This document shows positions 45,814 to 55,479 of a stretch of DNA of 64,000 nucleotides, one piece after another. Position 1 is the stretch's first letter; the number at the start of each line of letters is the position of its first letter. The translations under genes and the position numbers were made by a program. The notes beneath the pieces were generated by a model. That model made no database searches and had not been told where the DNA came from. It saw only the letters and a program-made list of their open reading frames with translations. The stretch is from positions 43,222 through 107,221 of the forward strand of contig CANNDC010000013.1 in NCBI GenBank assembly GCA_947503265.1. Direction: 5' to 3'. This stretch comes from an uncultured Alteromonadaceae bacterium. GTDB taxonomy: Bacteria > Pseudomonadota > Gammaproteobacteria > Enterobacterales > Alteromonadaceae.

Positions 45814-48585
45814 TTAAATATTTAGTGAAGCCGCAATCCGATACTTACCTGGTTTCATGTTTGTAAGTTCATTATTGGATGATTTGATTCCATTCACAGA
45901 CAAGGTATTCTCGTCGATGGATAACACAACGTCCGCCGCTGCATTCTTAGGAATAGTAACATCCATAACCAATTGTCCTTCGTGCAATTGCCAGTCCACC
46001 ACAACCTTGCCATTAGGAGTATCATACCCTCCACTGGCCTGAGTCAACTGATTACCAAATTGCGGCTCAATGCGAATGTGTTTGAAACCCGGCTCTGCAG
46101 CATTTATTCCCAATATCCCCTCATAAAACCAACGAGAAACCGTTCCATATGCATAGTGATTTAATGAGTTCATTCCCTGAGGATTAAAACCTTCTTCTAA
46201 CGAATAGCTATTCCAACGTTCCCATGTGGTTGTAGCACCGTTATTAATCGAGTAGAACCAAGAGGGATAGGTTTCTTTAAATAATAACTCGTAAACGAGG
46301 TCACTACGGCCAGCTTCCTGCAGGACCTGTGTGAGTAGCGGTGTGCCTAGAAAACCAGTACGCAAGTGCGAGTCTGCATCTGCAATCAAGGCAACCAATT
46401 TTTCAACTGCGATGGGACGCTTTTCTTCAGGAAACAAATTATAAGCCAATCCTAACAAATAGGTAGTTTGAGTTGGGATAGCATTAATTAAGTTCAATTC
46501 TTCATCAAAGAAATGCTGCATAAATGCTTGTTTAATTTCTTTATGCAATTCAGTAAGTATTTGAATATCGCTTTCTTTTTTTAATACTATTGCTGAATTA
46601 AGAGTTAATTCTACCGAACGGGCAAAAAAAGCAGTGCCAATTAAGCTGAAGTCAGTATTACCTTTATTACCATTTTCACCATCTTTCAAATTGGTAGGAA
46701 AAGGCTGTAACCAATCACCAAAGGTAGTCATATTGGAGATATAGCCTTTACTCTTTTTCTTATGAAAATTTATCCAACCATTCATCATTTCATAGTTGTC
46801 AGCAAGAATGGTTTCATCACCGGTTACCATATAGAGTTCCCAAGGGATAATAGTGACCGCATCGCCCCAGCCTGACGAAGCAAAATTAATCCACTCAACA
46901 AATGGGATATAAAGAGGAATCTTCCCATCAGGCCCCTGTTCTTCTCTAACACTTTGTAGCCAAGCTGACCAAAACCCGTAGACATCAGCCATGTACATAG
47001 ACGGTGTAACAAAAACTTGCGCATCACCAGTCCAACCGAGTCGTTCGTCACGCTGAGGGCAATCGAGGGGGATATCGTAAAAGTTACTCCTCATTCCCCA
47101 TATGATATTCTGTGTTAGCTGGTTTAATTTCTCATGCGAGCTTTGAAAATTTGCATGAATTTCAACATCTGAGTGCTGTATAAGCGCTGTCGCCCAATCT
47201 TTACTTGGCGATTTACTGTCATCAAAACCTGAGACTTCAATATAGCGATATCCATGATAAGTAAATGTTGGCTGATATTCGATCATCCCCGTTTCGCTCG
47301 GTAAGTAAGAATTAGTCGACTTAGCACTGCGATAATTCTCAGTATAAAATTCGCCTTTATGTAAAGCTTCAGCATAACGCACTGTTACTTCTTGCCCGGC
47401 AATCACTGGAAGCTCTAATTTAGGCACGCCTACCATGTTCTGACCAAAATCAAATATCACAACATTTTCGTTTACACTGACGATTTCCTTCACTGGCATC
47501 TGTTCGGTAACGCGGATTGGCGCATGACGTTTAGGCGCTATAACGACATTTTCATCCAAGTCTTCAACAATCACTTGTGACCAGTTTTTGGCTTCAAAAC
47601 TTGTTGACGTCCAACCAGGCATTTCCATGCTTTGATCGTAGTTTTCACCATCATAAATACTTGCAAAACGAATTGGCCCTTGCTGTGTTGCCAACCAAGT
47701 ATCATCTGTAACTACGACTTGTTTCTCACCATTGGTGTAAATAATTTCAAGCTGAGCTAGCAGGCGTGCTGGCGAACTATGTTCTTGGTGGAATAGGTCA
47801 GCCATGCGTCCAGCATACCACCCACCAGCGAGGCTAGTAGCTAATGCATTTTCTCCTTGAACCAAACTGTCAGTTAAATCGTAAGTAAGAGATTCAATAC
47901 GTTTGGCATAAGGAGTCCAACCGGGTGTCATGACATCTGTAGTCGATACATCTTTACCATTTATAAAGGGTTTAAATAGTCCTTTAGCGCTAATATACAG
48001 TCTAGCTTGCTGTACTTCGCTTTTTACCATGAAGGTTTTTCGCAAATATTGAGGTGTCGCAAGCACCTCTTGAGTCGGATTCTTTTCTAGTTGAGTATCT
48101 GGGTGCCCTATCCATTGTGCTTGCCAGTCATCATTCGTTAACAAGCCCAACTCAACGGATTGAATATCGCTCCACTTTGATACGCTATCTTGTTCATCCC
48201 ACAAGCGAACTCGCCAGAAAATTTCTTGGCGGGATGTGAGGGCGGTACCTTGGTAACTAATCCAAGACGTTTCATTTGAAGAAATTTTTTGGCTATCCCA
48301 AAGATCGGCATTTTTCTCTAATGTATCCGGGGTAGTCGCAACTTGTATCTGGTAAGCCGTCTGCATTATCGAATTTGATACTTCAGACATTTTCCAAGAA
48401 AAGCGAGGAACGGACTCATAATAGCCGATAGGATTTTCAAACCCTTCTCCCACGCTAAGTTGAACTGGTGGTGCAGTTAGTGTCGCTTTTTCAACTAATT
48501 GAACGCCTTTTTCGCACCCTAAAAGCCCAATGAATAATGCACTGACAACACTAAACTTTAATATATTTATCATACCCGTTGGCAT
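45814..48585 (-). CDS. GH78 alpha-L-rhamnosidase lipoprotein, second copy
   Basis: 923-residue alpha-L-rhamnosidase with lipobox IGLLGC. The ATG at 48585 has GTGAGA upstream. Domain order: FN3-like (FWRVRLWDEQD), accessory sandwich (ARLYISAKGLFKPFINGK, VVIFDFGQNMVGVPK), and catalytic barrel with D508-CPQRDERLGWTGDAQ, the canonical acidic motif including Glu514, then TTTWERWNSY and LNHYAYGTVSRWFYEGILGI. It is more typical than the copy at 32333, suggesting different oligosaccharide preferences. It closes the leftward unit of Gfo/Idh, transporter and DUF1080 genes. Confidence 0.93.
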   Translation of the reverse strand: MPTGMINILKFSVVSALFIGLLGCEKGVQLVEKATLTAPPVQLSVGEGFENPIGYYESVPRFSWKMSEVSNSIMQTAYQIQVATTPDTLEKNADLWDSQKISSNETSWISYQGTALTSRQEIFWRVRLWDEQDSVSKWSDIQSVELGLLTNDDWQAQWIGHPDTQLEKNPTQEVLATPQYLRKTFMVKSEVQQARLYISAKGLFKPFINGKDVSTTDVMTPGWTPYAKRIESLTYDLTDSLVQGENALATSLAGGWYAGRMADLFHQEHSSPARLLAQLEIIYTNGEKQVVVTDDTWLATQQGPIRFASIYDGENYDQSMEMPGWTSTSFEAKNWSQVIVEDLDENVVIAPKRHAPIRVTEQMPVKEIVSVNENVVIFDFGQNMVGVPKLELPVIAGQEVTVRYAEALHKGEFYTENYRSAKSTNSYLPSETGMIEYQPTFTYHGYRYIEVSGFDDSKSPSKDWATALIQHSDVEIHANFQSSHEKLNQLTQNIIWGMRSNFYDIPLDCPQRDERLGWTGDAQVFVTPSMYMADVYGFWSAWLQSVREEQGPDGKIPLYIPFVEWINFASSGWGDAVTIIPWELYMVTGDETILADNYEMMNGWINFHKKKSKGYISNMTTFGDWLQPFPTNLKDGENGNKGNTDFSLIGTAFFARSVELTLNSAIVLKKESDIQILTELHKEIKQAFMQHFFDEELNLINAIPTQTTYLLGLAYNLFPEEKRPIAVEKLVALIADADSHLRTGFLGTPLLTQVLQEAGRSDLVYELLFKETYPSWFYSINNGATTTWERWNSYSLEEGFNPQGMNSLNHYAYGTVSRWFYEGILGINAAEPGFKHIRIEPQFGNQLTQASGGYDTPNGKVVVDWQLHEGQLVMDVTIPKNAAADVVLSIDENTLSVNGIKSSNNELTNMKPGKYRIAASLNI

Positions 48586-48645
48586 AGTTATCTCACTTTA
48601 TTTATAGTTAATACTGGCTAAAGACTCGCAGAATAATCATTTATG

Positions 48646-49728
48646 TTAATCGTGATTATCGGCCATTTGTTGAGCTTGCATGCTTAGTTCAGCTGCTTTG
48701 AAAATGTGTTCTTGGGACAAGGAATGTTCCGTTCGATTGATACAATCCAAAATTAATTGACCAAAGAATGGAAAACTTGATTGTCCTAAACAATCAACCT
48801 CATGTTCACCATTTTCATCGGTTAAAAATAATTTAGACGCAGGTGCCTGACGTGCTAAATCGTTATATTTTCGACACTCAATTGTTCCTTTAGTACCGAC
48901 AATAAATGTGCGGCCATCTCCCCATGTTGCTTGTCCTTTCGGTGTAAACCAATCAACTCGGGTGTAAAACGAGGCTCCATTACTTGCAGTCATTGAGATT
49001 TCACCAAAGTCTTCTAATTCTGGTTTATCTGCATTGTCCAAATTGCTTACACGAGCAAAATTAATTTTTGCGTCTTCAACACCCGCATAGGTAAGAAATT
49101 GCTCCACCTGATGGGAACCGATATCTGTTAAAATTCCGCCATACTGAACTTTGTCAAAAAACCAAGCAGGGCGAGACTCCTTGGCTAAACGATGGGGCGC
49201 AAGATTGATCACTTGTATGACTCTGCCTATTACGCCTTGTTCGACTAGTTCTCCTGCTCGCCATGCTGCTTCGTTGTGCAAACGCTCAGCGTAATACACC
49301 GCATATTTTTGCTGAGTAGTTTCAACAATTTCCCTAATTTCAGACAATTGCTCTAATGAGGTAAACGGTGACTTATCGGTAAAATAGTCTTTACCTGCAA
49401 GGAGTACTCGCTTGCCAATACCAGCACGACGATTAGGTATAGCAGCTGATGCGATTAGCTGTGTTTCTTCGTCTGACAATATTTGCTCAAAGCTTTCCGC
49501 CACCAAAGCTTGCGGATACGCTTTACAAAACTCACTCAGGCGCTTTGCATCCGGATCAAATACATATTTCAAAGTGGCACCGGCTTGCAACAAGCCGTTT
49601 GTTTGACCATTGATGTGACCATGATCTAGAAAAGCCACAGAAAAATAAAATTCGTTTGGCGCTACCACTTCATTAGATTTTCCAAGAGGTGCATAATTGG
49701 CACCATCCTTTATGTTGGTTTCTTCCAC
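48646..49728 (-). CDS. Gfo/Idh/MocA-family oxidoreductase with atypical nucleotide loop
   Basis: 360-residue NAD(P)-dependent sugar dehydrogenase-like protein starting at GTG 49728. The Rossmann loop reads LDHGHINGQTNGLL in place of GxGxxG and begins about 30 residues into the protein. TDKSPFTSLEQL stands where relatives have EKP with the catalytic lysine, so the lysine is kept. DIGSHQVEQFLTYAG matches the family's GxHxxD region. No signal peptide, so cytoplasmic. It lies 18 bases downstream of the Nramp-like transporter gene and is followed after 60 bases by GH78. Confidence 0.87.
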   Translation of the reverse strand: MEETNIKDGANYAPLGKSNEVVAPNEFYFSVAFLDHGHINGQTNGLLQAGATLKYVFDPDAKRLSEFCKAYPQALVAESFEQILSDEETQLIASAAIPNRRAGIGKRVLLAGKDYFTDKSPFTSLEQLSEIREIVETTQQKYAVYYAERLHNEAAWRAGELVEQGVIGRVIQVINLAPHRLAKESRPAWFFDKVQYGGILTDIGSHQVEQFLTYAGVEDAKINFARVSNLDNADKPELEDFGEISMTASNGASFYTRVDWFTPKGQATWGDGRTFIVGTKGTIECRKYNDLARQAPASKLFLTDENGEHEVDCLGQSSFPFFGQLILDCINRTEHSLSQEHIFKAAELSMQAQQMADNHD

Positions 49729-49746
49729 TTCTACACTCTCATTAAA

Positions 49747-51141
49747 TTACGATAGGTTTACCCAAACTGAGTAAGAAACACTCGCCAATACCGTGACGAT
49801 ACAAAGTGCCATAGCCAAATTAAATAAATGCTTTTTTACTCCTGTAGGTGTCGCTTCACCCAGATAATCGGGTTTGTTGTGCAAAACTGCCCAACCTATA
49901 TAGGCTATTGGCAATAAAAAGCCGCATATGGCAGACGTGGGCAAGACGACATAAGCCCCCATCGTAGACCAGACGAAGACGCCAAGCACAGCCGGAGTAG
50001 GCGCAAGTAAAGCGAGTTTATACTTCAGACTCCCTTCTTCCCACTTAAACATGGCGGCTGCAGCCGAACCACAACACAACATGTGCATGACTAGCGACCC
50101 TAAAGCCATACCAAGAATTCCAAAAGCAAACACGAGTCTGCTGGTTACTTCATCTAACCCGGCTGACATAAACATTTTACCTGCTTGAGTGGGACTCAAT
50201 TTACCTTGAATGTCGATGCCCCCATCATAAAAAGCCCCTGCGGCAGCGATGGAAATTAGACTTGTCACTAGTACATAAGGGACAACTAAACCTAAACCGA
50301 TATCAAAACGCGATAGCTCTACGTGCTCTGGAGTCCATTTTTTGTGCAGAAGAGTAAAGCCATATATAAAGGTCATGTTAATACCAACGGCACTACCAAG
50401 CGCCGCCATTAGCACGGTGACCCCTTGTGTATCTTGTGGCAAAGACGAAGGAATATACCCAGAAAATACCGCACTCCAATCAATTTTTCCGTTCAAACTT
50501 GCGCTTATCACTACCCATGAAAATGCAAGAATCACCAAACCGCTTAGTAACTTAATACCGGTTTCAAATACCACTATGGCATTGGCTTTATTCTGAATTC
50601 CAGTTTGATTTTTCCCCGTTCTGTTTCCATAATTCCAAGCTGTAAAAGCACACAAACACCAAACTAAGATAGCTAAAATTAGCAAGTAGGTATCGCGTAA
50701 CCCCGTGTTGCTTTCATCTATAGAAAAACCAGTAGAAACGGTAATGATTTCCTCAAGCATAGCGGCACTTAACGGATAGTGCGCAAACCCCCAAATGATA
50801 CTGGAAGCAAATGCCGCTATTGCCCAACTGTATGCGATTGGTTTATTAACATGTTTTTTCATTGATTCGAATGGGGAAGCTTGGGTATGCAGAGTTTGAT
50901 AGGATAAAGCAAACAACATAATACACCCGATAACCATAGCCACGGGCTGTACCCATAAAAACTCGTAACCAAAAAGTGCTCCTATGGTTAACGAAGTCAC
51001 AGCGCTACCTCCGCCAAGTGTCATGGCTCCTTGCAGCCAGCCTGGACCGCTTAGCGCGGCATACTTGGGTATACGCGCATACCAAGGTCGTTTTGAGAGC
51101 AATTTCAGTGCATCTATTTCAGTTTTCGTACTTAATGTCAT
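49747..51141 (-). CDS. Nramp-fold membrane transporter lacking the metal-binding motifs
   Basis: 464 residues with about 11 membrane helices. The start of helix 1 (SGPGWLQGAMTLGGGSAVTS) and GALFGYEFLWVQ align with Nramp divalent-metal transporters. However, the DPGN metal motif is replaced by GGGS (residues 43-46), and in the helix 6 region the MPH motif is replaced by GINM (AVGINMTFIYGF). Metal transport is therefore unlikely. Its position between two Gfo/Idh dehydrogenases suggests an inner-membrane carrier for a sugar or sugar derivative; that is inference. Confidence 0.78.
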   Translation of the reverse strand: MTLSTKTEIDALKLLSKRPWYARIPKYAALSGPGWLQGAMTLGGGSAVTSLTIGALFGYEFLWVQPVAMVIGCIMLFALSYQTLHTQASPFESMKKHVNKPIAYSWAIAAFASSIIWGFAHYPLSAAMLEEIITVSTGFSIDESNTGLRDTYLLILAILVWCLCAFTAWNYGNRTGKNQTGIQNKANAIVVFETGIKLLSGLVILAFSWVVISASLNGKIDWSAVFSGYIPSSLPQDTQGVTVLMAALGSAVGINMTFIYGFTLLHKKWTPEHVELSRFDIGLGLVVPYVLVTSLISIAAAGAFYDGGIDIQGKLSPTQAGKMFMSAGLDEVTSRLVFAFGILGMALGSLVMHMLCCGSAAAAMFKWEEGSLKYKLALLAPTPAVLGVFVWSTMGAYVVLPTSAICGFLLPIAYIGWAVLHNKPDYLGEATPTGVKKHLFNLAMALCIVTVLASVSYSVWVNLS

Positions 51142-51162
51142 AAGAGATCCATAGGTGTTGTC

Positions 51163-52314
51163 TTATCGGTAAGAAGCTGACATGTCGACGTTGGCTTGTC
51201 GGGACGACTTACGACGCAAAGATGACTGTTTAATTCTTTCGTCCAAGTAGGTTTGATATTCTCTTCGAGCTAAAGGAAAGTTTACAGATTGATTTTTCCA
51301 ACTAGACAACAACATTGCATTGGCTATATCCAGTGAAGCTAAACCATCAATTGCTGGGGCAAGCAAGGGCTCGCCATCCAGAATTGCATTAACAAAGTTG
51401 GTCATCACTAGCGCATGCTGATTCACGCTTTTATTAATCTCGATTTGAGTTTGAATTGAACTCGGCATTCCAAACATATCGTTTGTTTGTTGATTAAACG
51501 CTGATGTACTTTGGCTATTGGTAATCAAGGTTAATTTCCCTGAATCAAATAGCAGCGAGCCAAGGTCGCCGATAATATCGAAACGATTTACGCCAGGAGA
51601 CTCACCTGTTGAACCGACGAACATACCAGTAGCTCCATTTTGATATCTCAAAAATGCAGTTACTTCGTCTTCTACCTCAATGTCATGATATTTACCAAAT
51701 TCGCAAAACGAGTGTAATTCGGATGGCATACCGCAAATCCATTGAAACACATCAAGGTTGTGAATAGCTTGATTTACCAGCAGCCCGCCCCCCTCACCTT
51801 TCCACGTAGCGCGCCAGTCACTGACTTGAAAGTAGATTTCAGGTCTAAACCAGTTAGTCATGGTCCAATGGGTTCGTTGAATTTCTCCTAAAACGCCGCT
51901 TTCTACTATCTCTTTCATTTTTATAAAAAGTGGGTCTGTACGCTGGTTTAACATGAGAGCGAATTTGCTATTTTCAGTTTGATAATCTATTAATAACTCA
52001 CCCTCATAGGAAGATAGCCCCATAGGTTTTTCTAACATTACATGAAGATTGTTTTGCAAGGCATACTTTGCTATTTCAAAATGAGACATGGTCGGAGTTG
52101 CAATGATGACGGCGTCCAACTCTGCTGAATCAATTAACGATTTATAATCAGTAAAGTGTGTTAAGTCGTATTTAGAACATAAGTCAGTCTTGGTTCTAGA
52201 GCAAATAGCAACAATTTCTGCACTTAAAACATGCATATTTACAATATTTTCAATATGCTGTTTGGCAATATTTCCTGCACCAACAACACCGATTTTCACA
52301 TTATTTGTCATCAA
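51163..52314 (-). CDS. Gfo/Idh/MocA-family oxidoreductase
   Basis: 383-residue cytoplasmic NAD(P)-dependent dehydrogenase. Classical Rossmann loop IGVVGAGNIAKQH at the N-terminus, catalytic-lysine motif MLEKPMGLS near residue 95, and NQAIHNLDVFQWICG in the C-terminal domain. Family members oxidise or reduce sugar hydroxyls, including C3 of glycosides. It lies 21 bases upstream of the Nramp-like gene and follows the DUF1080 gene, all in one direction. Confidence 0.92.
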   Translation of the reverse strand: MMTNNVKIGVVGAGNIAKQHIENIVNMHVLSAEIVAICSRTKTDLCSKYDLTHFTDYKSLIDSAELDAVIIATPTMSHFEIAKYALQNNLHVMLEKPMGLSSYEGELLIDYQTENSKFALMLNQRTDPLFIKMKEIVESGVLGEIQRTHWTMTNWFRPEIYFQVSDWRATWKGEGGGLLVNQAIHNLDVFQWICGMPSELHSFCEFGKYHDIEVEDEVTAFLRYQNGATGMFVGSTGESPGVNRFDIIGDLGSLLFDSGKLTLITNSQSTSAFNQQTNDMFGMPSSIQTQIEINKSVNQHALVMTNFVNAILDGEPLLAPAIDGLASLDIANAMLLSSWKNQSVNFPLARREYQTYLDERIKQSSLRRKSSRQANVDMSASYR

Positions 52315-52426
52315 TTATTTCTCAGTTAGCCAACTCAATTAATGTTGAACACTATTATTAGCAACTTAACTAAGAAGCAGCTAGCAACATTTTTAACCAT
52401 TACTTTAACCATAATTTTACCCAAGG

Positions 52427-53143
52427 CTAATTTAGCTCTGTGATATACACGTTTCTAAATCTTATCAAGTTATCTGTTTTGCCAGTTTCAATAAGCTTTT
52501 TACTACCATGATGCTGCAAACCAATCACGCCTTGGCTGTCTGTGCTATCAAGCACATGAGTGGTTAAGACATCGTTAACAAAAATTTTGATTTCGTTCCC
52601 TCTGCACTCAATTCGATAGCGGTTCCATTCAAGATGTTTATAGGCATTTGCCATTTCGTCTGTCCATTTGGGAATAAAGTTTTTAATGAACTTTTCGTCT
52701 GGATTAGAGCGAGTTTTATGCAAAGGGTGTAACCATTTTCTTCGCCCTTGATCATAGAATCCGCCGCTCCATTTTCTATCACTAGGATCCACTTCCGCTT
52801 GATATCCTATCGCCACAGTCCCTTTTGGCCCTTGCTGCAATTGTCCTCTAAATAGAATTCCAGAATTACTATACTCTTTGACATCAGGAAGCATAACCTC
52901 AGCAGTTAACACAAAATCTTTGTACGACTTTTTGGTGACAAAAAACCAATTTTTAGTTGACTCTAATACCAATTCTCCATCTACATATTTCGCTGAACCA
53001 TATTCATAGACGTTGCTAAATTGACTGAGATTTTCGTTAAGTAGGTTTTTAGGTTTAAGTTTAGTGCTTGCACAAGAGGTTATTATTGTTAAGGCAATGA
53101 TTAATAGAAAGTAATTCAGAATAGAATTCAAAATGTGCTCCAA
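52427..53143 (-). CDS. DUF1080 (3-keto-disaccharide hydrolase family) lipoprotein
   Basis: 238 residues with a lipobox (TIITSC). The concanavalin-like sandwich of PF06439 is clear: SNSGILFRGQLQQG, IGYQAEVDPSDRKWSGGFYD, LEWNRYRIECRGNEIKIFVN, GVIGLQHHG, and FRNVYITEL. The family name reflects members that cleave 3-keto-glycosides. It heads the leftward unit with two Gfo/Idh dehydrogenases, an Nramp-like carrier and GH78, which fits a periplasmic step on an oxidised sugar. The family call is strong; substrate is inferred. Confidence 0.88.
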   Translation of the reverse strand: MEHILNSILNYFLLIIALTIITSCASTKLKPKNLLNENLSQFSNVYEYGSAKYVDGELVLESTKNWFFVTKKSYKDFVLTAEVMLPDVKEYSNSGILFRGQLQQGPKGTVAIGYQAEVDPSDRKWSGGFYDQGRRKWLHPLHKTRSNPDEKFIKNFIPKWTDEMANAYKHLEWNRYRIECRGNEIKIFVNDVLTTHVLDSTDSQGVIGLQHHGSKKLIETGKTDNLIRFRNVYITELN

Positions 53144-53508
53144 TCAATTAGGAAATACAAAGTTAAATAAATCAACCAAACGTGAGCAATTATGACCGAT
53201 AAAGACACCTAATACCAATTATTAGTCATTCCGGCACAATTACATTTAATTTAGTTGCCATTTATAGATAGAAATAGTGCAAACTAACGTTAAAAAAGAC
53301 CAGTTTGACCAGTTATGCGCACAAAATAAATACACATAAAGCTTAAATAAATTAGTGGGTTAAAAACTTATTTAATTGCCACTTCGAATCAAACAAAAAA
53401 TTATATTTAACAAAACGTTGCCTTACCCCTCCAACTTATGTGCATTTTTGACTTATTTCGATTAATCGTGATTATTTGTCTACTTTGCTAGTAAAGTGAG
53501 AAGACAGC
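53144..53508. other. Intergenic region upstream of the DUF1080 gene
   Basis: 365 AT-rich bases with stops in all frames I followed. A small inverted repeat CTAATA/TATTAG (53210-53226) is the only structure noticed. It likely holds the promoter for the leftward DUF1080-GH78 unit. Confidence 0.5.
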
Positions 53509-53816
53509 TTAAACCCTCCAAACATAGACAATACCTATATCAATAAATTTATGGAGGTAATTGGGGTGAAGTTCCACTAAAGCGTTTTGATACTCGTTTA
53601 GACAAAACGGTCAATGGTGGAAGTGATGCTCGTTACCAGGCATCTGGTGGACGCTTGGATTTATCTGCTTCTTATGCCTTGAGCAAATCGATTAAGTTTA
53701 CATTCCGCGGATATAGCCTAAATAATCGTCAGGAATATGACTATATCGGTAGTAACGAAGCCGCGATACTTCGCGTAAGATATGCAGGCCGTCAATATCA
53801 ATTTAGTGTGAGCTAA
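53509..53816 (+). pseudogene. C-terminal remnant of a TonB-dependent receptor
   Basis: Reading from 53547 to the TAA at 53816 gives a receptor end without a start codon: YGGNWGEVPLKRFDTRLDK, LDLSASYALSKSIKFTFRGY, and a last strand RQYQFSVS. These are the alternating strands of a TonB receptor barrel. A shifted frame upstream adds LNPPNIDNTYINKF, which joins by a one-base frameshift near 53549; a stop lies just before. The bulk of the gene is missing. The intact TonB receptor at 40786 does not end the same way, so this is a separate lost receptor. The sulfatase follows 61 bases on. Confidence 0.8.
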
Positions 53817-53877
53817 ACTTCTAAGGTTTTTACCTTAGCGAGAAAAAGAAAAGCTAACTTTAAAAAAGGACGTAGAT

Positions 53878-55440
53878 ATGAAGTGGAATATCTCATATAT
53901 TTTTTCCAATGTACTCATTTTTCCATTGTTTACCTCATTCGCTTTCGCAACGTCAAAGTCTGACGCTCATGTGAAGCCTGAGCCGGATTATCAAAACGTC
54001 ATTATTATTGTTGCCGATCAGATGCGACGAGCTTCCATGAATTTTTGGAAAGATGACAAATATCGAGCAGCGTTAAATGGCACAAGTGACTATGTCATCA
54101 CACCAAATTTGGATTTGTTGGCAGACAAAGGCGTTGTTTTTACGCAAGCCATTGCGAACTACCCGTTGTGTAGCCCTTTTCGAGGAATGCTGCTTTCAGG
54201 CCTTTACCCTAACAATAATGGTGTGACTAATAATACGCGTACCGACAGACCCAATATCGGACTAAGGACAGACATCACAACACTAACAGAAGCATTTTTA
54301 AATGCTGGATATAACACCGCACTAGTGGGAAAAGGCCACTGGCATAACAATCTACCCTTATTGGATGAAAACGGCAGTTATGTTGGAAAAACAACCTCGC
54401 CTGGGGGGCATTTTTTCAAAGGAACGCGTTATGACACCTATATTCCACCGGGCCCTGCACGACATGGCATAGAATACTGGTATCAATCTTTAGGGCATAA
54501 TCACGATAACCCAGTTGTTTACACAAATGATGAAGCAATAAGCGGTAAAAAAGACGGGCAAGCGTTCTATCCGAAGCGTTATTCCGCGGTAGATCAAGCA
54601 GATGTCATTATCGACTATATTAAAAACACCAGGCAACAAAGGGATAAAAATAAGGCGTTTAGTCTACTGTGGACAACGGACCCCCCTCATAGTCCGTACA
54701 AAGAGCTTGAAGACACAGACGAACAAATATTTAATCAATACTATAAGAATGTAAAAATTGAAACATTGCTCAATCGACCAAACGCTGATCTAAGTAAGGC
54801 AGCTCAGTTTGCTCGCTATCATTTTTCCATGGTCACGTTAATAGACAGAGAAATTGGCCGAGTGATATCTACGTTAAAGCAACAAGGCTTATTTGAAAAC
54901 ACCCTTATTGTATTTACTTCTGACCACGGTGAAATGATGGGTAGTCACAGTATGATGGCCAAAAACGTGATTTATGAAGAGTCTTTGGGTATACCACTAA
55001 TTATGCATTTACCTGGAAAAATAAAGCACCACATCAACGATACATTAATGAGTGTGCCCGATTTAATGCCTACGATATTAGGGTTAGTGGGGTTAGACGA
55101 GTATATCCCCCTCACGTTAGACGGCACTGACTTTAGCAAACAGCTATTGGGTGTACTTCCCTTTGATCAAGCCAATCGAATTTCTAGCCTATACTATGGG
55201 AAAAATTCTGAAATGGGGTTAAGAACACACAAATATTCCTTTGCAATAGATGCTCAAGGTAACTTGATTGCTCTTTTCAATAATAAAGTGGACCCATATC
55301 AACTTCATCAATTGCGATTTGAAAATATACCATCTTCAGACAGGCTAATTCTGAAAAAAGAACTAGGGGCATGGCTAAAGCACATTGATCACGACTGGTA
55401 TCAAAGACGAAAATTTCCTGAGATGATCATTTACCCTTAA
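53878..55440 (+). CDS. S1-family sulfatase with CSPFR motif
   Basis: 520-residue exported sulfatase (signal peptide ending near FAFA). NVIIIVADQMRRASMNFW replaces the usual DDxR metal segment with ADQMR, and C98-S-P-F-R102 is a canonical formylglycine site. WTTDPPHSPYKE and FTSDHGEMMGSHSMMAKN complete the active site. It resembles phosphonate-monoester-hydrolase/choline-sulfatase-like S1 members in its ADQ start. It follows a receptor remnant and converges on the ThuA-sulfatase gene. Confidence 0.92.
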   Translation: MKWNISYIFSNVLIFPLFTSFAFATSKSDAHVKPEPDYQNVIIIVADQMRRASMNFWKDDKYRAALNGTSDYVITPNLDLLADKGVVFTQAIANYPLCSPFRGMLLSGLYPNNNGVTNNTRTDRPNIGLRTDITTLTEAFLNAGYNTALVGKGHWHNNLPLLDENGSYVGKTTSPGGHFFKGTRYDTYIPPGPARHGIEYWYQSLGHNHDNPVVYTNDEAISGKKDGQAFYPKRYSAVDQADVIIDYIKNTRQQRDKNKAFSLLWTTDPPHSPYKELEDTDEQIFNQYYKNVKIETLLNRPNADLSKAAQFARYHFSMVTLIDREIGRVISTLKQQGLFENTLIVFTSDHGEMMGSHSMMAKNVIYEESLGIPLIMHLPGKIKHHINDTLMSVPDLMPTILGLVGLDEYIPLTLDGTDFSKQLLGVLPFDQANRISSLYYGKNSEMGLRTHKYSFAIDAQGNLIALFNNKVDPYQLHQLRFENIPSSDRLILKKELGAWLKHIDHDWYQRRKFPEMIIYP

Positions 55441-55444
55441 GGCA

Positions 55445-55479
55445 GTAGCTGCTGTTACCAGTGACAGCGGCTACATTTT
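55445..55479. terminator. Hairpin between convergent sulfatase genes
   Basis: 11-bp stem GTAGCTGCTGT/ACAGCGGCTAC (55445-55455 with 55464-55474, one G-U) followed by ATTTTC. The right arm overlaps the stop of the leftward gene. Confidence 0.55.

Noticed and set aside
48646..48659. 14-base exact match TTAATCGTGATTAT shared with 53462-53475
   Set aside because: A few chance 14-base matches are expected in 64 kb, and one copy is the coding end of a dehydrogenase gene.
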